Shown piece by piece: positions 46,524 to 58,857 of a stretch of DNA of 64,000 nt. The translations under genes and the position numbers were made by a program. The DNA lies in the NCBI RefSeq assembly GCF_017876545.1, contig NZ_JAGIOD010000001.1:2542001-2606000 (forward strand), given 5' to 3'. Each line of letters opens with the position of its first letter. Positions within the stretch are counted from its first letter, which is position 1. A model generated the notes under the pieces. That model was not told the origin of the DNA and did no database searches. It saw only the letters and a program-made list of their open reading frames with translations. The DNA comes from Brachybacterium sacelli (lineage in GTDB: Bacteria > Actinomycetota > Actinomycetes > Actinomycetales > Dermabacteraceae).

Positions 46524-47753
46524 GTGCGCGGCTCATCGATGACGGACATCGGCGCGTTCAACGAGAAGCTGGTCCTGCAGACGATCCGCAGCGCCCCGCA
46601 GGGGATCGGCCAGTCGGACGTGGTCCGGCTCAGCCATCTCTCGCGCCAGGCGGTCTCGCTGATCACCCGGCGCCTGATGGCCGACGGCCTGGTGGAGCAG
46701 GCGGGCCGGCGGATCTCGGGACCGGGCAAGCCGCACACCCTGCTGCGGGTGGTCGCGGACGCCCGGCTGGCGATCGGGGTGCACCTCGACCCCGCGCACA
46801 TCGCGGTGGTGATCTGCGACCTGGCGGCGCGCCCGGTGGCCCGTACGACGCTCGCGCCGCCGACGGAGGATCCCCGTGCGGACCTCGAACGGGTCGCCGC
46901 GGCCATCGCCGAGCTGAGCCGCTCGCTGGGGGCGAGCGTTCCGGCACCGGGCGAGGGCGAGCCCTCCACCCACCGCCGTCTGCTGGGGATCGGGATCGCG
47001 GCCCCTGCCGGGCTCGACGCCGATGCCGGGATCCTGCGGGACCCGCCCTGGATCCCGGGCTGGCGGGACGTGCCCGTGGTGGATGCGCTGAGCGCGGTGA
47101 CCGGACTGCCCGCGACGCTGGACAAGGACACCAACGCCGCACTGACCGGGGAGATCTGGTCACGCCACCTCGAGACCTCCCAGACCGTGCTGTACATGTA
47201 CGTCGGTCACGGGGTGGGCTCGGCGGTCAGCGGGGGTGGGCGGGTCCACCGCGGGGGCACGACCCAGGCCGGGGAGATCGGGCACCTGCCCATCGGGCGC
47301 GCCGACCAGCACTGCATCTGCGGCCGCCACGGCTGCCTGTGCCTGTACACCGATGCGCACGTGCTGGTCGGCGCGGCCCATGACGCAGGGGTCGAGGTGT
47401 CCGAGTCCTCCGGGACCACAGCGGCACTCGAGGCGCTCTCGGCCGCAGCCGCTGCCGGCTCAGCCCCGGCCCGGGACATCATCGGCTCCCATGCGGGCGC
47501 GCTCGGCGAGGCGATGCGGATCCTCGCCGGGGTGCACGACCCGCAGCGGATCATCATCGGCGGACCCACCTGGCCCGCGCTGCGGGATGTCGGTGAGGCG
47601 GAGGTCCGCGACGCTCTGGGGGACTGGCTGGCGAGCAGCGGCGGCGTGGTGGAGTCCTCGCACCTGGGCGACGACGTCGGCGCCATCGGGGCGGCCAGCC
47701 TCTTCCTCGAGCAGGAGCTCGCCCCCGGGACCGTGGCGCCGGGAACGGCGTAG
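46524..47753 (+). CDS. ROK-family transcriptional regulator
   Basis: This is a repressor/sugar-kinase-fold regulator of 409 residues. The N-terminal winged helix is VLQTIRSAPQGIGQSDVVRLSHLSRQAVSLITRRLMADGLV (about residues 17-57). A ROK domain follows from about 85, with VGIGIAAPAGLDADAG-like sugar and ATP pocket sequences and GGTTQAGEIGHLPIG. The zinc motif reads CICGRHGCLC, where the usual CxCGxxGCxE glutamate is a cysteine. ATP-site features of true kinases look incomplete, so a regulatory role is likely. It is divergent from the sugar transporter, whose ligand it probably senses. The start is GTG 46524 with AGAGGGGGG ahead. Confidence 0.9.
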   Translation: MRGSSMTDIGAFNEKLVLQTIRSAPQGIGQSDVVRLSHLSRQAVSLITRRLMADGLVEQAGRRISGPGKPHTLLRVVADARLAIGVHLDPAHIAVVICDLAARPVARTTLAPPTEDPRADLERVAAAIAELSRSLGASVPAPGEGEPSTHRRLLGIGIAAPAGLDADAGILRDPPWIPGWRDVPVVDALSAVTGLPATLDKDTNAALTGEIWSRHLETSQTVLYMYVGHGVGSAVSGGGRVHRGGTTQAGEIGHLPIGRADQHCICGRHGCLCLYTDAHVLVGAAHDAGVEVSESSGTTAALEALSAAAAAGSAPARDIIGSHAGALGEAMRILAGVHDPQRIIIGGPTWPALRDVGEAEVRDALGDWLASSGGVVESSHLGDDVGAIGAASLFLEQELAPGTVAPGTA

Positions 47754-47759
47754 GCGCGG

Positions 47760-47783
47760 CCGACGGTCAGCGGTGCCCGTCGG
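47760..47783 (+). terminator. Possible weak terminator after the ROK gene
   Basis: CCGACGG at 47760-47766 pairs with CCGTCGG at 47777-47783 over 7 bp with a 10-nt loop. It lies between convergent ends of the ROK and AEC genes. Confidence 0.3.
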
Positions 47784-47831
47784 GGCCTCGCGGGCAGCGC
47801 ACCCACGACCGGTCCCCGGGCCCGCCCGGGA

Positions 47832-48758
47832 TCAGACCCCGAGCAGGCCGGAGATCAGCAGCAGCACCAACACCGTGCCGATGGTGGTGATCAGGACGGT
47901 GTCGCGCGCGAGGTTCTCGGCGGCGCGGTAGCGGGCCGCCGCGACGTACACGTTCTGGGCGGTGGGCAGGGCCGCCATCACCACCACCTCGTACAGGGAA
48001 TGCCCCGAGAGCCCGAACAGCAGGCCGACGCCCAGCGCGATCAGCGGCATCGCCAGCAGCTTCGCGCTCGAGGCGACGGCGATCAGGCCGCGATACCCGT
48101 CGTCTTTCGCGAGCGGGCGGGAGCCGTGCAGGGAGAGTCCGTAGGCCAGCAGCATGGCGGGGATGGCCATGTCGGCCAGCGACTGGACCGGTTCGAGCAC
48201 CACCTCGGGGATCTGCGCCCCGGCCAGGGTGAGGACCAGGCCGATCGCCGCGGCCACGATCGTCGGGTTCGCGGCGATGCTGCGGAACACCCCGCCGGGT
48301 CCCATCGACTCCTTCTCGCTCCGCTGGTGCAGCACGAACAGGTACAGGGGGTTGTACACGCCCATCTGGAACAGGATCACCGGCAGCGCGTGGGAGATGT
48401 CCCCGAGCACGTAGGCGGCGATCGGGAAGCCCATGTTCGCGGCGTTGACGACGGAGCCGCTGATCGCTGCGACCAGCAGCTCGGTGCCTCGGCGGGCGGT
48501 GAACACCCGCAGCACGAGCACCAGCAGGGCCCCGGTGGTCAGGCCGGAGATCGCGGCCACGGCCATCGGGACCGACAGCACCTCACGGACGTCGGCCTCC
48601 AGCAGACCGATGAGGACGAGCGCAGGAGAGGCGATGAAGAACGTCGTCCGGTTCAGGACGTACCGGCCGTGCGGGCCGAGGACGCCGGTGCGGCCGGCCA
48701 CCCAGCCCACCGCGATGAGCGACCAGACGATGAAGAAGCCGGCCAGGACCCCGGTCAC
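47832..48758 (-). CDS. AEC-family (auxin efflux carrier-like) transporter
   Basis: This membrane carrier has 308 residues and about ten helices. It is related to plant auxin efflux and bacterial malonate/malate-type carriers. Characteristic blocks are GSVVNAANMGFPIAAYVLG (helix with the NxGxP motif, about residues 105-123), NPTIVAAAIGLVLTLAG, and LADMAIPAMLLAYGLSLHG. The substrate is unknown. The start GTG 48758 has no ribosome site; its GTGA overlaps the stop of a short upstream ORF, suggesting coupled translation. Convergent with the ROK regulator. Confidence 0.87.
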   Translation of the reverse strand: MTGVLAGFFIVWSLIAVGWVAGRTGVLGPHGRYVLNRTTFFIASPALVLIGLLEADVREVLSVPMAVAAISGLTTGALLVLVLRVFTARRGTELLVAAISGSVVNAANMGFPIAAYVLGDISHALPVILFQMGVYNPLYLFVLHQRSEKESMGPGGVFRSIAANPTIVAAAIGLVLTLAGAQIPEVVLEPVQSLADMAIPAMLLAYGLSLHGSRPLAKDDGYRGLIAVASSAKLLAMPLIALGVGLLFGLSGHSLYEVVVMAALPTAQNVYVAAARYRAAENLARDTVLITTIGTVLVLLLISGLLGV

Positions 48759-48787
48759 GGCAGGCGGCGGGGACGAGGCGGTATCAC
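48755..48787 (-). CDS. Short leaderless ORF upstream of the AEC gene (predicted)
   Basis: On the minus strand, GTG 48787-48785 lies 7 nt after TAGGAT (48800-48795) and opens a 10-codon frame (M-I-P-P-R-P-R-R-L-P). Its TGA (48757-48755) overlaps the AEC start GTG as GTGA. It may act as a translational coupler or a regulatory uORF. It is very short, so it is a prediction only. Confidence 0.4.
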   Translation of the reverse strand: MIPPRPRRLP

Positions 48788-48794
48788 TCGGTCG

Positions 48795-48800
48795 ATCCTA
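48795..48800 (-). promoter_or_regulatory. -10 box TAGGAT upstream of the AEC gene
   Basis: TAGGAT on the minus strand lies 7 nt before the GTG of the short upstream ORF and 36 nt before the AEC start. Confidence 0.4.
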
Positions 48801-48889
48801 GAGGGCATGCAGGAAAGGGGCTTCCGGTGTCCACGGGTTGCCCTGCCGGGGACTCGGCGAGGGGCGCCGGAGGGTGGGGGGAGCTGACC

Positions 48890-49315
48890 TCAGCGGATGC
48901 CGCGCGAGGCGCGTCCGCAGACCTGGTCGGGCATGCCGGGCACCGGCTCGGCGCCGTCGGCCCCGAGCGCGACGATGCGATTGCTCTCGTCGACGTGGAC
49001 CACGCGGGGGCGGTAGGTGGAGATCTCGCTCTCGTCGAGCTGCCCGTAGGCCATGACGATCACGAGGTCGCCGGGGGTGACCAGATGGGCGGCCGCACCG
49101 TTGATCCCGATCACCCCGCTTCCGCGCTCGCCCTCGATCACGTAGGTGACGAGGCGATGACCATTGGTGATGTCCACGATCGAGACCTGCTCGTTCTCGA
49201 CCAGACCCGCGGCCTCCGTGAGGTCGGGGTCGATCGTCACCGAGCCCACGTAGTGCAGGTCCGCCTGCGTGACCGTGGCCCGATGGATCTTCGAGGTCAT
49301 GAGAGTGCGCAACAT
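48890..49315 (-). CDS. panD: Aspartate 1-decarboxylase
   Basis: PanD makes beta-alanine for pantothenate. It is a pyruvoyl enzyme that cleaves itself between Gly24 and Ser25 in [13 protein letters not shown]; the ATG at 49315 puts this pair exactly at the Escherichia coli positions, which decides the start over ATG 49300. Further family blocks are [24 protein letters not shown] (with the Tyr and Arg that bind substrate), [23 protein letters not shown], and the end [15 protein letters not shown]. It has 141 residues. No panB or panC is adjacent. Confidence 0.95.
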   Translation of the reverse strand: MLRTLMTSKIHRATVTQADLHYVGSVTIDPDLTEAAGLVENEQVSIVDITNGHRLVTYVIEGERGSGVIGINGAAAHLVTPGDLVIVMAYGQLDESEISTYRPRVVHVDESNRIVALGADGAEPVPGMPDQVCGRASRGIR

Positions 49316-49385
49316 CGTCCTGCCATTATCCCATGTCCCGCACATGCGCGATGATGGGCGGGTCCGCATCGTCAGGAGGATCACC

Positions 49386-50974
49386 ATGCCCAAGGCCCGT
49401 CGCCGCTCCGCCCACCGCTCGGAGCGGTTCGAGGACATGGCGCTGCCCGATGAGCTGCTCGGCGTCCTCGCCGAACAGGGGCTCGCGCATGCCTTCGAGA
49501 TCCAGTCCGCGATCCTGCCCGATGCGCTCGCCGGCCGCGACGTGCTGGCCCGCGCCGAGACCGGTTCCGGCAAGACCCTCGCCTTCGCCCTGGCGATGAC
49601 CTCCCGCTTCCGAGGGCGCAAAGTGCACCGCAAGCGGCCTCTGGGCGTGGTGCTGGTGCCCACCCGTGAGCTCGCGGTCCAGGTCGTCGACACCATCCAC
49701 CCGTTCGCCCGCGCGGTCGGACTCACGGCGCAGCTGGTCTCGGGCGGCATGAACATCGAGAAGCAGGCCGACGCCGTCGCCCGGGGCGTGGGGATCATCG
49801 TCGCGACACCGGGCCGGTTGATCGACCTGGCCGAGCGCGGCGCCCTGCAGCTCGATCTGGTGGAGACCACCGTCGTCGACGAGGCCGATCACATGGCCGA
49901 CCTCGGGTTCCTCCCCGACGTGCGCGACATCCTGGCCGCCACCCCCATGGGCACGCAGAAGATGCTGTTCTCGGCCACCCTCGACGGCCAGGTCGAGGAG
50001 ATCGTCGACGCCTTCCTGGTGGACCCCGTCAGCCACGAGACCACGCCCGTCGCCGCGGCGGTGGCCTCCATGGACCATCACGTGCTCGCCATCGAGCCCT
50101 CCGCGAAGCGGGAGGTGACGGCGCAGCTCGGAGCCCGTCCGGGGCGCACGCTGATGTTCACCCGGACCCAGCTCGGCGCCGAGCGGGTCGCGCAGGAGCT
50201 GGTGGAGGTCGGGGTGCCGGCCGCGGCCCTGCACGGCAACAAGCAGCAGGGACTGCGCACGAACGTGCTGGCCGGTTTCCGCGAGGGTGCGTTCCCGGTG
50301 CTGGTCGCGACCGACGTCGCGGCGCGCGGGCTGCACATCGACGACGTGGGCATGGTCGTCCACGTCGACCCCTCCGACGACGTCAAGGAGTACGTGCACC
50401 GCTCCGGCCGCACCGCCCGGGCCGGCGCCGCCGGCGTGGTGGTCACCCTGGCCCTGCCGCATCAGACCTCGAAGACCCGTCGCGTCGTCGGTGAGGCCGA
50501 CGTCGAAGCGGGCTGGGCCGAGGTGGCCAGTGCCGCGGATCCCGCGCTCGAGGAGCTCGGCGGCCGTACTCCGGCGGGCGAGCCGGCCGATGACCCGACG
50601 TTGGTGAAGTACAAGGGTGCCCCGCGCAAGCTCGATCTCTCCCGCCGCGGCGGAGCGGATGCCCGACGCGCCGAGGAACGGCGGGCCAACGAGGAGCGGA
50701 GGGCCTCCTGGGAGGAGGAGCCCGAACCCCGCCGGGGCAGGAGTGCGGGCCGCGGGGGCGCGGGCACGCGCCGCGGCGCGGGCAGCGCCGGGAAGGGCGG
50801 CGGCAGAGGTGGCGCCGGCAAGGGCAACTCCGGCCGAGGCGGCGCCGGCAAGAGAGGCTCCGGCAAGGGAGGCGCCGGCAAGAGAGGCTCCGGCAAGGGA
50901 GGCGGCGGCACGGGGAGCTCGGGCAAGGGCGGCGCGGGCGGCCGCAGCGACGGCCGTCGTCGAGGCGGCCCCCG

Positions 50975-50978
<4 letters not shown>
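49386..50978 (+). CDS. DEAD-box RNA helicase with a Gly/Lys/Arg-rich C-tail
   Basis: This ATP-dependent RNA helicase has 530 residues, with order Q motif ([12 protein letters not shown]), Walker [11 protein letters not shown] (about residues 58-66), PTRELA, the DEAD box written DEAD in [18 protein letters not shown], and motifs V and [16 protein letters not shown] and [10 protein letters not shown]. The C-terminal 150 residues are disordered and basic, with two perfect 30-bp repeats encoding [10 protein letters not shown]. Start ATG 49386 has AGGAGG ahead. It overlaps sdaA by 4 nt (GTGA), an unexpected pairing of an RNA helicase with serine metabolism. The tail should bind RNA. Confidence 0.92.
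50841..50900 (+). repeat. Two perfect 30-bp tandem repeats inside the helicase gene
   Basis: Copies at 50841-50870 and 50871-50900 are identical and in frame, each giving ten residues of the basic C-tail ([10 protein letters not shown]). Slippage there would change tail length. Confidence 0.85.
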
Positions 50979-52349
<1,371 letters not shown>

Positions 52350-52369
<20 letters not shown>

Positions 52370-53468
52370 TGCGCACCTCGCGCGGCACGGACGCCGCGCC
52401 GAGCCGATCGCGTACCAGCGCCCGCAGCTCCTCGGGCCCCGGGGAGGCGTTCGAGGTCACTGCGTGGGCGAGCGTGACCTCGGCGATCGTGCGGGAGCCG
52501 ACCCGTGGATCGTGCACCACCCGCAGCTGCACCGCGGTGATCCCGGGCTGGATGCGCAGCAGGTGGGCGACCGCCCCGGGGTCATGGAGCATCCCTCCCG
52601 AGGAGACGGCGCCGTCCGCCCGACCGGTCACCTCGATCCCTCCGTCGGGGCCGATCCGACCCCGATCGGTGATCAGGGTGCGCCCCCGGGTGAAGGAGGT
52701 CCGGGCGCGCAGCAGGCCGTCCCGCTCACGCAGCCGCACGCCGCGCAGCGGCCGCCCGTCGACGGCCAGGGGACCGGTCTCGGTGGTGCCGTAGACGTCG
52801 TGGACCCGGGCGTGGAAGTGCCGGGCGAGGTCCGCCTGCAGGGGCTCGGCGAGCAGGTCGGAGCCGGAGACGATGCGCGGGATCCGCAGCGGACGGTTGC
52901 CGGCGCCCTCCTGATCCGCGTGCAGGAGGTCCACCAGGTGCACCGGAACCCCGGTCAGCAGCGCCGGGGGCGCCCGGTGCAGCAGAGCGACGCGCTCCGG
53001 CGCCGGCAGGTGGGAGAGGTCGATCAACGGGGCACCCAGTGCGAGGGCGCCGAGCGCCACCAGCAGCCCGTGCCCGTGCACCCCCGGTGCGAGGCTGGCC
53101 ACCCGCCGGCCCGGACGCAGGCCGATGCGCCGGGCGAGATCCAGGAGGGTGGTGAGCTGGGCGGGTGAGAGCGCGCCGCGCCGCAGGGTACGGGGGTCGC
53201 CCGTGGTGCCGCTCGAGCGCAGATCCAGGGTGCCGTCGCCGGCCAGCGCCGTGACCAGCACCTGTCGCAGCGAGGCGGTGGACGGCAGGGTGGCCAGGCC
53301 GCGCGCGTGACCAGGATGCGGGGCGCGGCCGGGGCGGTGCCCGAGCAGTCGGACCTGATCCAGCAGTTCCGCCGCGGTCAGCTCCCCGAAACGGTCGACG
53401 AGCACCACGCCCCGGGACCGCAGCGCGACGCGGGCTCGCAGGGCGGTGGAGGTCCGCAGCAGTCTCAT
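52350..53468 (-). CDS. Short AMP-binding (acyl-adenylate-forming) enzyme lacking the C-terminal lysine
   Basis: This is an ANL-superfamily adenylating protein of 372 residues, shorter than usual. The phosphate loop is [18 protein letters not shown] (about residues 80-97), then [13 protein letters not shown] (A5-like) and a [20 protein letters not shown] (hinge and A8 region). The end, [12 protein letters not shown], stops before the A10 segment, so the catalytic lysine (normally in ..SGK..) is absent. The 3' end overlaps sdaA by 20 nt, as if truncated by a rearrangement. It may still bind acyl-AMP or partner with another protein. The ATG overlaps the SDR stop (ATGA). Confidence 0.8.
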
Positions 53469-54265
53469 CGCAGGGACCCGCTTCCGGATCCGGTCTCGCG
53501 CCGGGAGAGACGCTGCGCGACCCGGGACCCGGCACCGGCGGCGCGCGCGGTGAGGGCGGGAGCGGCCTGGGAGAGGACCGCACCGAGCCGGGACCAGGGT
53601 GGGGAGACCAGGGTGCGCCGGGAGTCCAGGGCTCGCAGCACCCGGGCGGCGGCCTGCGAGGGTTCGAGGGCGCCGCGCGGCGAGGAGCCGTAGGTCGGCG
53701 TGGCCATCGAGGTCGCGACCAGCGGCAACTCGACGATCGCCACCCCGACGCCCTGGGCCTCGGCCTGCGGACGGATCGCCCGCAACCAGGAGTCCAGGCC
53801 GGCCTTCGAGGCGCCGTAGGCAGCCCACCCCGGGGCCGGGATCCGGGTGGAGGCGCTGGTGACCGCGACGATCCGGCCTCGTCCGGCCGCGCACATCGGC
53901 GCCAGCAGGGCGAGGATCAGCGCGGCCGGACCCAGCAGGTTCGTCCCGGTCAGGCGCACGAGGTCGTGGGGGCGGCCGAAGGTCGCCTCGAGATCCCGGT
54001 GCACGCAGTGGCCGGCCAGATTGAGCACCGCCTCGGGGACGCCGTCCTCGGCGAGGATGCGCTCGGCCAGTTCGGCGACGGCCTGCTGGTCCCGCAGATC
54101 GCACGGGTGCGCGACCGCCCGGCCCCCGCGCTCGCGCACCATCGTGGCCACGGCCTCGAGCGCCTCGCCGTCCCGGGCGGTCAGCACCAGATGGGCGCCC
54201 CGCTCGGCCAGCGCCGTCGCGACGGCGCGGCCGACACCGCCTGTCGCCCCGGTGAGCACGATCAT
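53465..54265 (-). CDS. Short-chain dehydrogenase/reductase (SDR)
   Basis: This NAD(P)-dependent oxidoreductase has 266 residues. The N-terminal dinucleotide loop is IVLTGATGGVGRAVATALAERGAHLVLTARD (TGxxxGxG). Also seen are the NLAGH sequence (usually NNAG), SASTRIPAPGWAAYGASKAGLDSW with the Ser...Tyr-x3-Lys triad (about residues 136-156), and a C-terminal membrane-associated stretch. ATG 54265. It sits 19 nt after the OYE gene and overlaps the adenylating enzyme, forming a three-gene operon. The cluster could handle an acyl or keto substrate. Confidence 0.9.
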   Translation of the reverse strand: MIVLTGATGGVGRAVATALAERGAHLVLTARDGEALEAVATMVRERGGRAVAHPCDLRDQQAVAELAERILAEDGVPEAVLNLAGHCVHRDLEATFGRPHDLVRLTGTNLLGPAALILALLAPMCAAGRGRIVAVTSASTRIPAPGWAAYGASKAGLDSWLRAIRPQAEAQGVGVAIVELPLVATSMATPTYGSSPRGALEPSQAAARVLRALDSRRTLVSPPWSRLGAVLSQAAPALTARAAGAGSRVAQRLSRRETGSGSGSLR

Positions 54266-54284
54266 GGTCGGATCCACTTCTCGG

Positions 54285-55391
54285 TCACCAGGAGCCGCGG
54301 TGGTAGGCGCCCGGGTAGAGCGAGGCATCGCGGACGCCGAGCTCATGAGCGGCGCGCTGCGGCCAGCCGGGCTCGCGCAGCGCGGCACGGCCGAGGGCCA
54401 CGAAGTCGGCGTCCCCGCGGTCCAGGACCCCTTGGGCGCCGAGCGGCTCGGTGATGAGTCCGACGGCGGCGACCGGCAGGGACACGGCCTCGCGCAGGGT
54501 CCGGGCGAAGCCCACCTGGTACTCGGTGCCGACGGCGATGTCCGCGATGACGGCGCCTCCGGTCGAGACGTGCAACGCGTCGACCCCGGCGGCCTCGAGC
54601 TCCCGGGCGAGGTCGACGGACTGCTCGATGTCCCAGCCGCCGTCGATCCAGTCCGTGGCGCTGATCCGCACGATGACGGGACGATCGGCAGGCCACTGCT
54701 CGCGGACGGCCGCGGCGATCTCGCGGGCGAGTCGTCGTCGGCCGGCGCCGTCGCCGCCGTACTCGTCCTGCCGGGTGTTGACCAACGGGGAGAGGAACTC
54801 GTGGACGAGGTAGCCGTGGGCGAAGTGGAGCTCGACCGCGTCGAAGCCGGCCTGCTCGGCACGCCGGGTGGCGTCCACGAACTCCTGGACCACGGCGGCG
54901 ATGTCCTCGGTGCTCAGGGCGTCGGGTGCATCGAGCCCGGGGAAGGGGTCCGTGGTCGGGCCGACGGTCCGCCAGCCGGAGGCGAACTCGGGAATGGTGC
55001 CGCGCCGTGCCGAGTAGGCGGGCAGGGCGGGCCAGGTGGACGCCTTGCGGCCGGCGTGGGCGAGCTGCACCGCCGTGCTCGCCCCCTGCTGGTGGCAGAA
55101 GTCCACGATCCGCGACCAGGCCGTGGCCTGCTCGTCGTTCCACAGGCCGGTGTCGCGCGGGCTGATGCGCCCGGCGGGGCTGATGGCGGTCGCCTCGGTG
55201 ATCACCAGTCCGAAGCCGCCCGTGGCGCGGGCGCCGAGATGGACCAGGTGCCACTCGGTGGGGACGCCGTCCTCCGCCTCGACCATGTACTGGCACATGG
55301 GGGCGAGCCACATGCGATTGCGGATCTCGAGGTCGCGCAGATGGGCCGGGGCGAGGAGCGTCGGCTGGGACGTGGCGGAGTCTCGGACCAT
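54285..55391 (-). CDS. NADH:flavin oxidoreductase, old yellow enzyme (YqjM/NamA-like)
   Basis: This FMN-dependent ene-reductase has 368 residues. Supporting motifs are NRMWLAPMCQYMVEAEDGVPTEWHLVHLGARATGGFGLVITEATAISPAGRISPRDTGLWNDEQ (FMN binding, with the Cys of YqjM at APMCQY), QLAHAGRKAS, and the substrate pocket HFAHGYLVHEFLSPLVNTRQDEYGG. The FMN-phosphate loop is VGLITEP and DADFVALGRAALREP. Start at ATG 55391, 8 nt from TACTGT. It is first in the operon with an SDR and a truncated acyl-adenylating enzyme, which suggests a small redox pathway of unknown product. Confidence 0.93.
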   Translation of the reverse strand: MVRDSATSQPTLLAPAHLRDLEIRNRMWLAPMCQYMVEAEDGVPTEWHLVHLGARATGGFGLVITEATAISPAGRISPRDTGLWNDEQATAWSRIVDFCHQQGASTAVQLAHAGRKASTWPALPAYSARRGTIPEFASGWRTVGPTTDPFPGLDAPDALSTEDIAAVVQEFVDATRRAEQAGFDAVELHFAHGYLVHEFLSPLVNTRQDEYGGDGAGRRRLAREIAAAVREQWPADRPVIVRISATDWIDGGWDIEQSVDLARELEAAGVDALHVSTGGAVIADIAVGTEYQVGFARTLREAVSLPVAAVGLITEPLGAQGVLDRGDADFVALGRAALREPGWPQRAAHELGVRDASLYPGAYHRGSW

Positions 55392-55399
55392 GGGAACTC

Positions 55400-55405
55400 A
55401 CAGTA
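55400..55405 (-). promoter_or_regulatory. -10 box TACTGT of the OYE operon
   Basis: TACTGT on the minus strand ends 8 nt before ATG 55391, the longest spacing among the leaderless starts here. Confidence 0.35.
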
Positions 55406-55533
55406 GCGGCCCGACCTGCACGAGCGTGCGAGCGACCACGGAGAGGACCGAGACCGGATCGAAGGCCGTGGCGGCAGCATGTGCAGGGGCCCGGACGCGA
55501 GCACCGAGGATCACCGTGTGACGACGACGGCAA

Positions 55534-55547
55534 GAATGCTAGCATTC
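55534..55547. promoter_or_regulatory. 14-bp perfect palindrome over the RHH promoter
   Basis: GAATGCTAGCATTC is a perfect palindrome that contains the TAGCAT -10 box (55540-55545) of the next gene. The box ends 6 nt before ATG 55552. A palindrome on the core promoter of a ribbon-helix-helix gene is a typical autoregulator site. Confidence 0.65.
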
Positions 55548-55551
55548 GAGC

Positions 55552-55737
55552 ATGGTAGAAGCCCCCGGTGCTCGTGCACCCTCACCCAAGGTCCAGTTCA
55601 ACGTGTACCTGCCCAAGGATCTCGTGGTCGCGGTCAAACACCGCGCGATCGATGGGTCCACCAGCCTCAGCGCCCTCGTCGAGACCGCGCTGGAGCAGTA
55701 CCTCGCCCCTTCCGAATCCCACCGCGACGATGCCTGA
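55552..55737 (+). CDS. Small ribbon-helix-helix (CopG/Arc-like) protein
   Basis: The 61-residue protein has an N-terminal beta strand ([21 protein letters not shown], about residues 13-33) and two helices ([14 protein letters not shown]) as in CopG-type DNA-binding dimers. It is too small to be anything other than a DNA-binding factor or antitoxin. A palindrome covers its promoter, and the VOC gene follows immediately in the same direction. No typical toxin gene is next to it, so autorepression of this two-gene unit is the simplest reading. Confidence 0.75.
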   Translation: MVEAPGARAPSPKVQFNVYLPKDLVVAVKHRAIDGSTSLSALVETALEQYLAPSESHRDDA

Positions 55738-55747
55738 GGAGTCCGTC

Positions 55748-56572
55748 ATGACAGAGCACACCCATCACCCCGCCGCCGACCCGGTGGCCTTCACCGTCTT
55801 CCCCCTGCGCTTCACCGCCGATCCGGCCGCGCTGATCTCCTTCCTGCGCACCCTCGGCATGGCACCGCTGATCACCACCGAGAGGGGCGGCTTCGCCGAC
55901 CTCGTGGCCGGCGGGGGCGGCCGGGTGATGGTGCACGCCGCCGGCGCGGCCTCCGCCACCGGCGCCCCCGCGGGGGAGACCCAGCTGAGCACCGCGGTGG
56001 CCGCAGCCGATGCGGCGGCCGAGCATCTGCGCGGCATGGACCTCGAGGTCGTCGTCTGGGACGAGAGCTACGGCCTCCAGGGGAACATCACCGGACCCCA
56101 CGGCGAGGCCGTCGGGATCAACGAGGACCAGGAGGATCACTACGGTTACCTCGCCCACGACGGGACCGACGCCGACCAGCGCCTCTCCGTCACCGCCGTG
56201 CGGGCGAGCGCCGACGGTCCCCAGCGGGAGCGCGACGTCGAGTTCTTCGCTGCTCTCGGCTTCACCCCCGTCGACGACGGTGACCGCTGGTACCGCGCCC
56301 TCGCGAACCCCGGGCACGGCACCATCGGACTGCACGAACCGGCCGACGGCGAGGCGGCCCACCGGCCGGGCGGCGACCCGGGGCATCCGGGCTTGGAGGT
56401 CTCGCTGGTCCGCCTCGGCTTCGAGACCACCGAGGACCTCGAGGCGCTCGCCGAGCGGCTCGACGCCGCCGGGCACGCGGCCCGGGTGGTCCTCGCTGAC
56501 GGGGTGCGCAGCGTGCACGTGATCGATCCCGACGGCCAGCACGTGGAGATCCACCCCCGCTCCTGGCGCTGA
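55748..56572 (+). CDS. VOC (glyoxalase/bleomycin-resistance-like) domain protein
   Basis: This 274-residue protein has two vicinal-oxygen-chelate halves. The first is about residues 11-120 (VFPLRFTADPAALISFLRTLGMAPLITTERGGFADLVAGGGG). The second is from about 135, with RDVEFFAALGFTPVDDGDRWYRAL and the end VHVIDPDGQHVEIHPRSW, which supplies the Glu typical of the metal site. The substrate is unknown. ATG 55748 is preceded by GAGGAG that overlaps the preceding stop region; in-frame ATG 55730 is less likely. The gene follows the RHH gene by about 10 nt. Confidence 0.82.
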   Translation: MTEHTHHPAADPVAFTVFPLRFTADPAALISFLRTLGMAPLITTERGGFADLVAGGGGRVMVHAAGAASATGAPAGETQLSTAVAAADAAAEHLRGMDLEVVVWDESYGLQGNITGPHGEAVGINEDQEDHYGYLAHDGTDADQRLSVTAVRASADGPQRERDVEFFAALGFTPVDDGDRWYRALANPGHGTIGLHEPADGEAAHRPGGDPGHPGLEVSLVRLGFETTEDLEALAERLDAAGHAARVVLADGVRSVHVIDPDGQHVEIHPRSWR

Positions 56573-56799
56573 GAGCGGGCCGACGGGACGCTCCGGCCGT
56601 CGCCGCGAGAGGTCGGGTGTCCCGGGATCCTGGCCGGCGACGACCGGGTCCCCCGGGGTACCGGGCACGGCGCCCCGGGTGCGTGCGCGGCGGGTCGTGA
56701 CGACCGGTGGACGATGCGCGTGACGTGGGTCTCCTGCGATACGGTGAAGGTGTCAGCCACGCCCCGGAGCGATCTGGGGCCCACGAAGCAGGAGAAGTG

Positions 56800-58779
<1,980 letters not shown>

Positions 58780-58796
58780 GCAGCTCGCCGAGGCGA

Positions 58797-58846
58797 GCAC
58801 GAGGGACGGGGTCCCGGTCCACGGACCGGGGCCCCGTCCCTCGTGC
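58797..58846 (+). terminator. Long bidirectional terminator after acs
   Basis: Arms of about 24 bp (58797-58820 and 58823-58846) pair almost perfectly with one G:T-type position, around a 2-nt apex. It sits between the convergent ends of acs and the DUF4097 gene. Confidence 0.75.
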
Positions 58847-58857
58847 GGAGCACCTGC

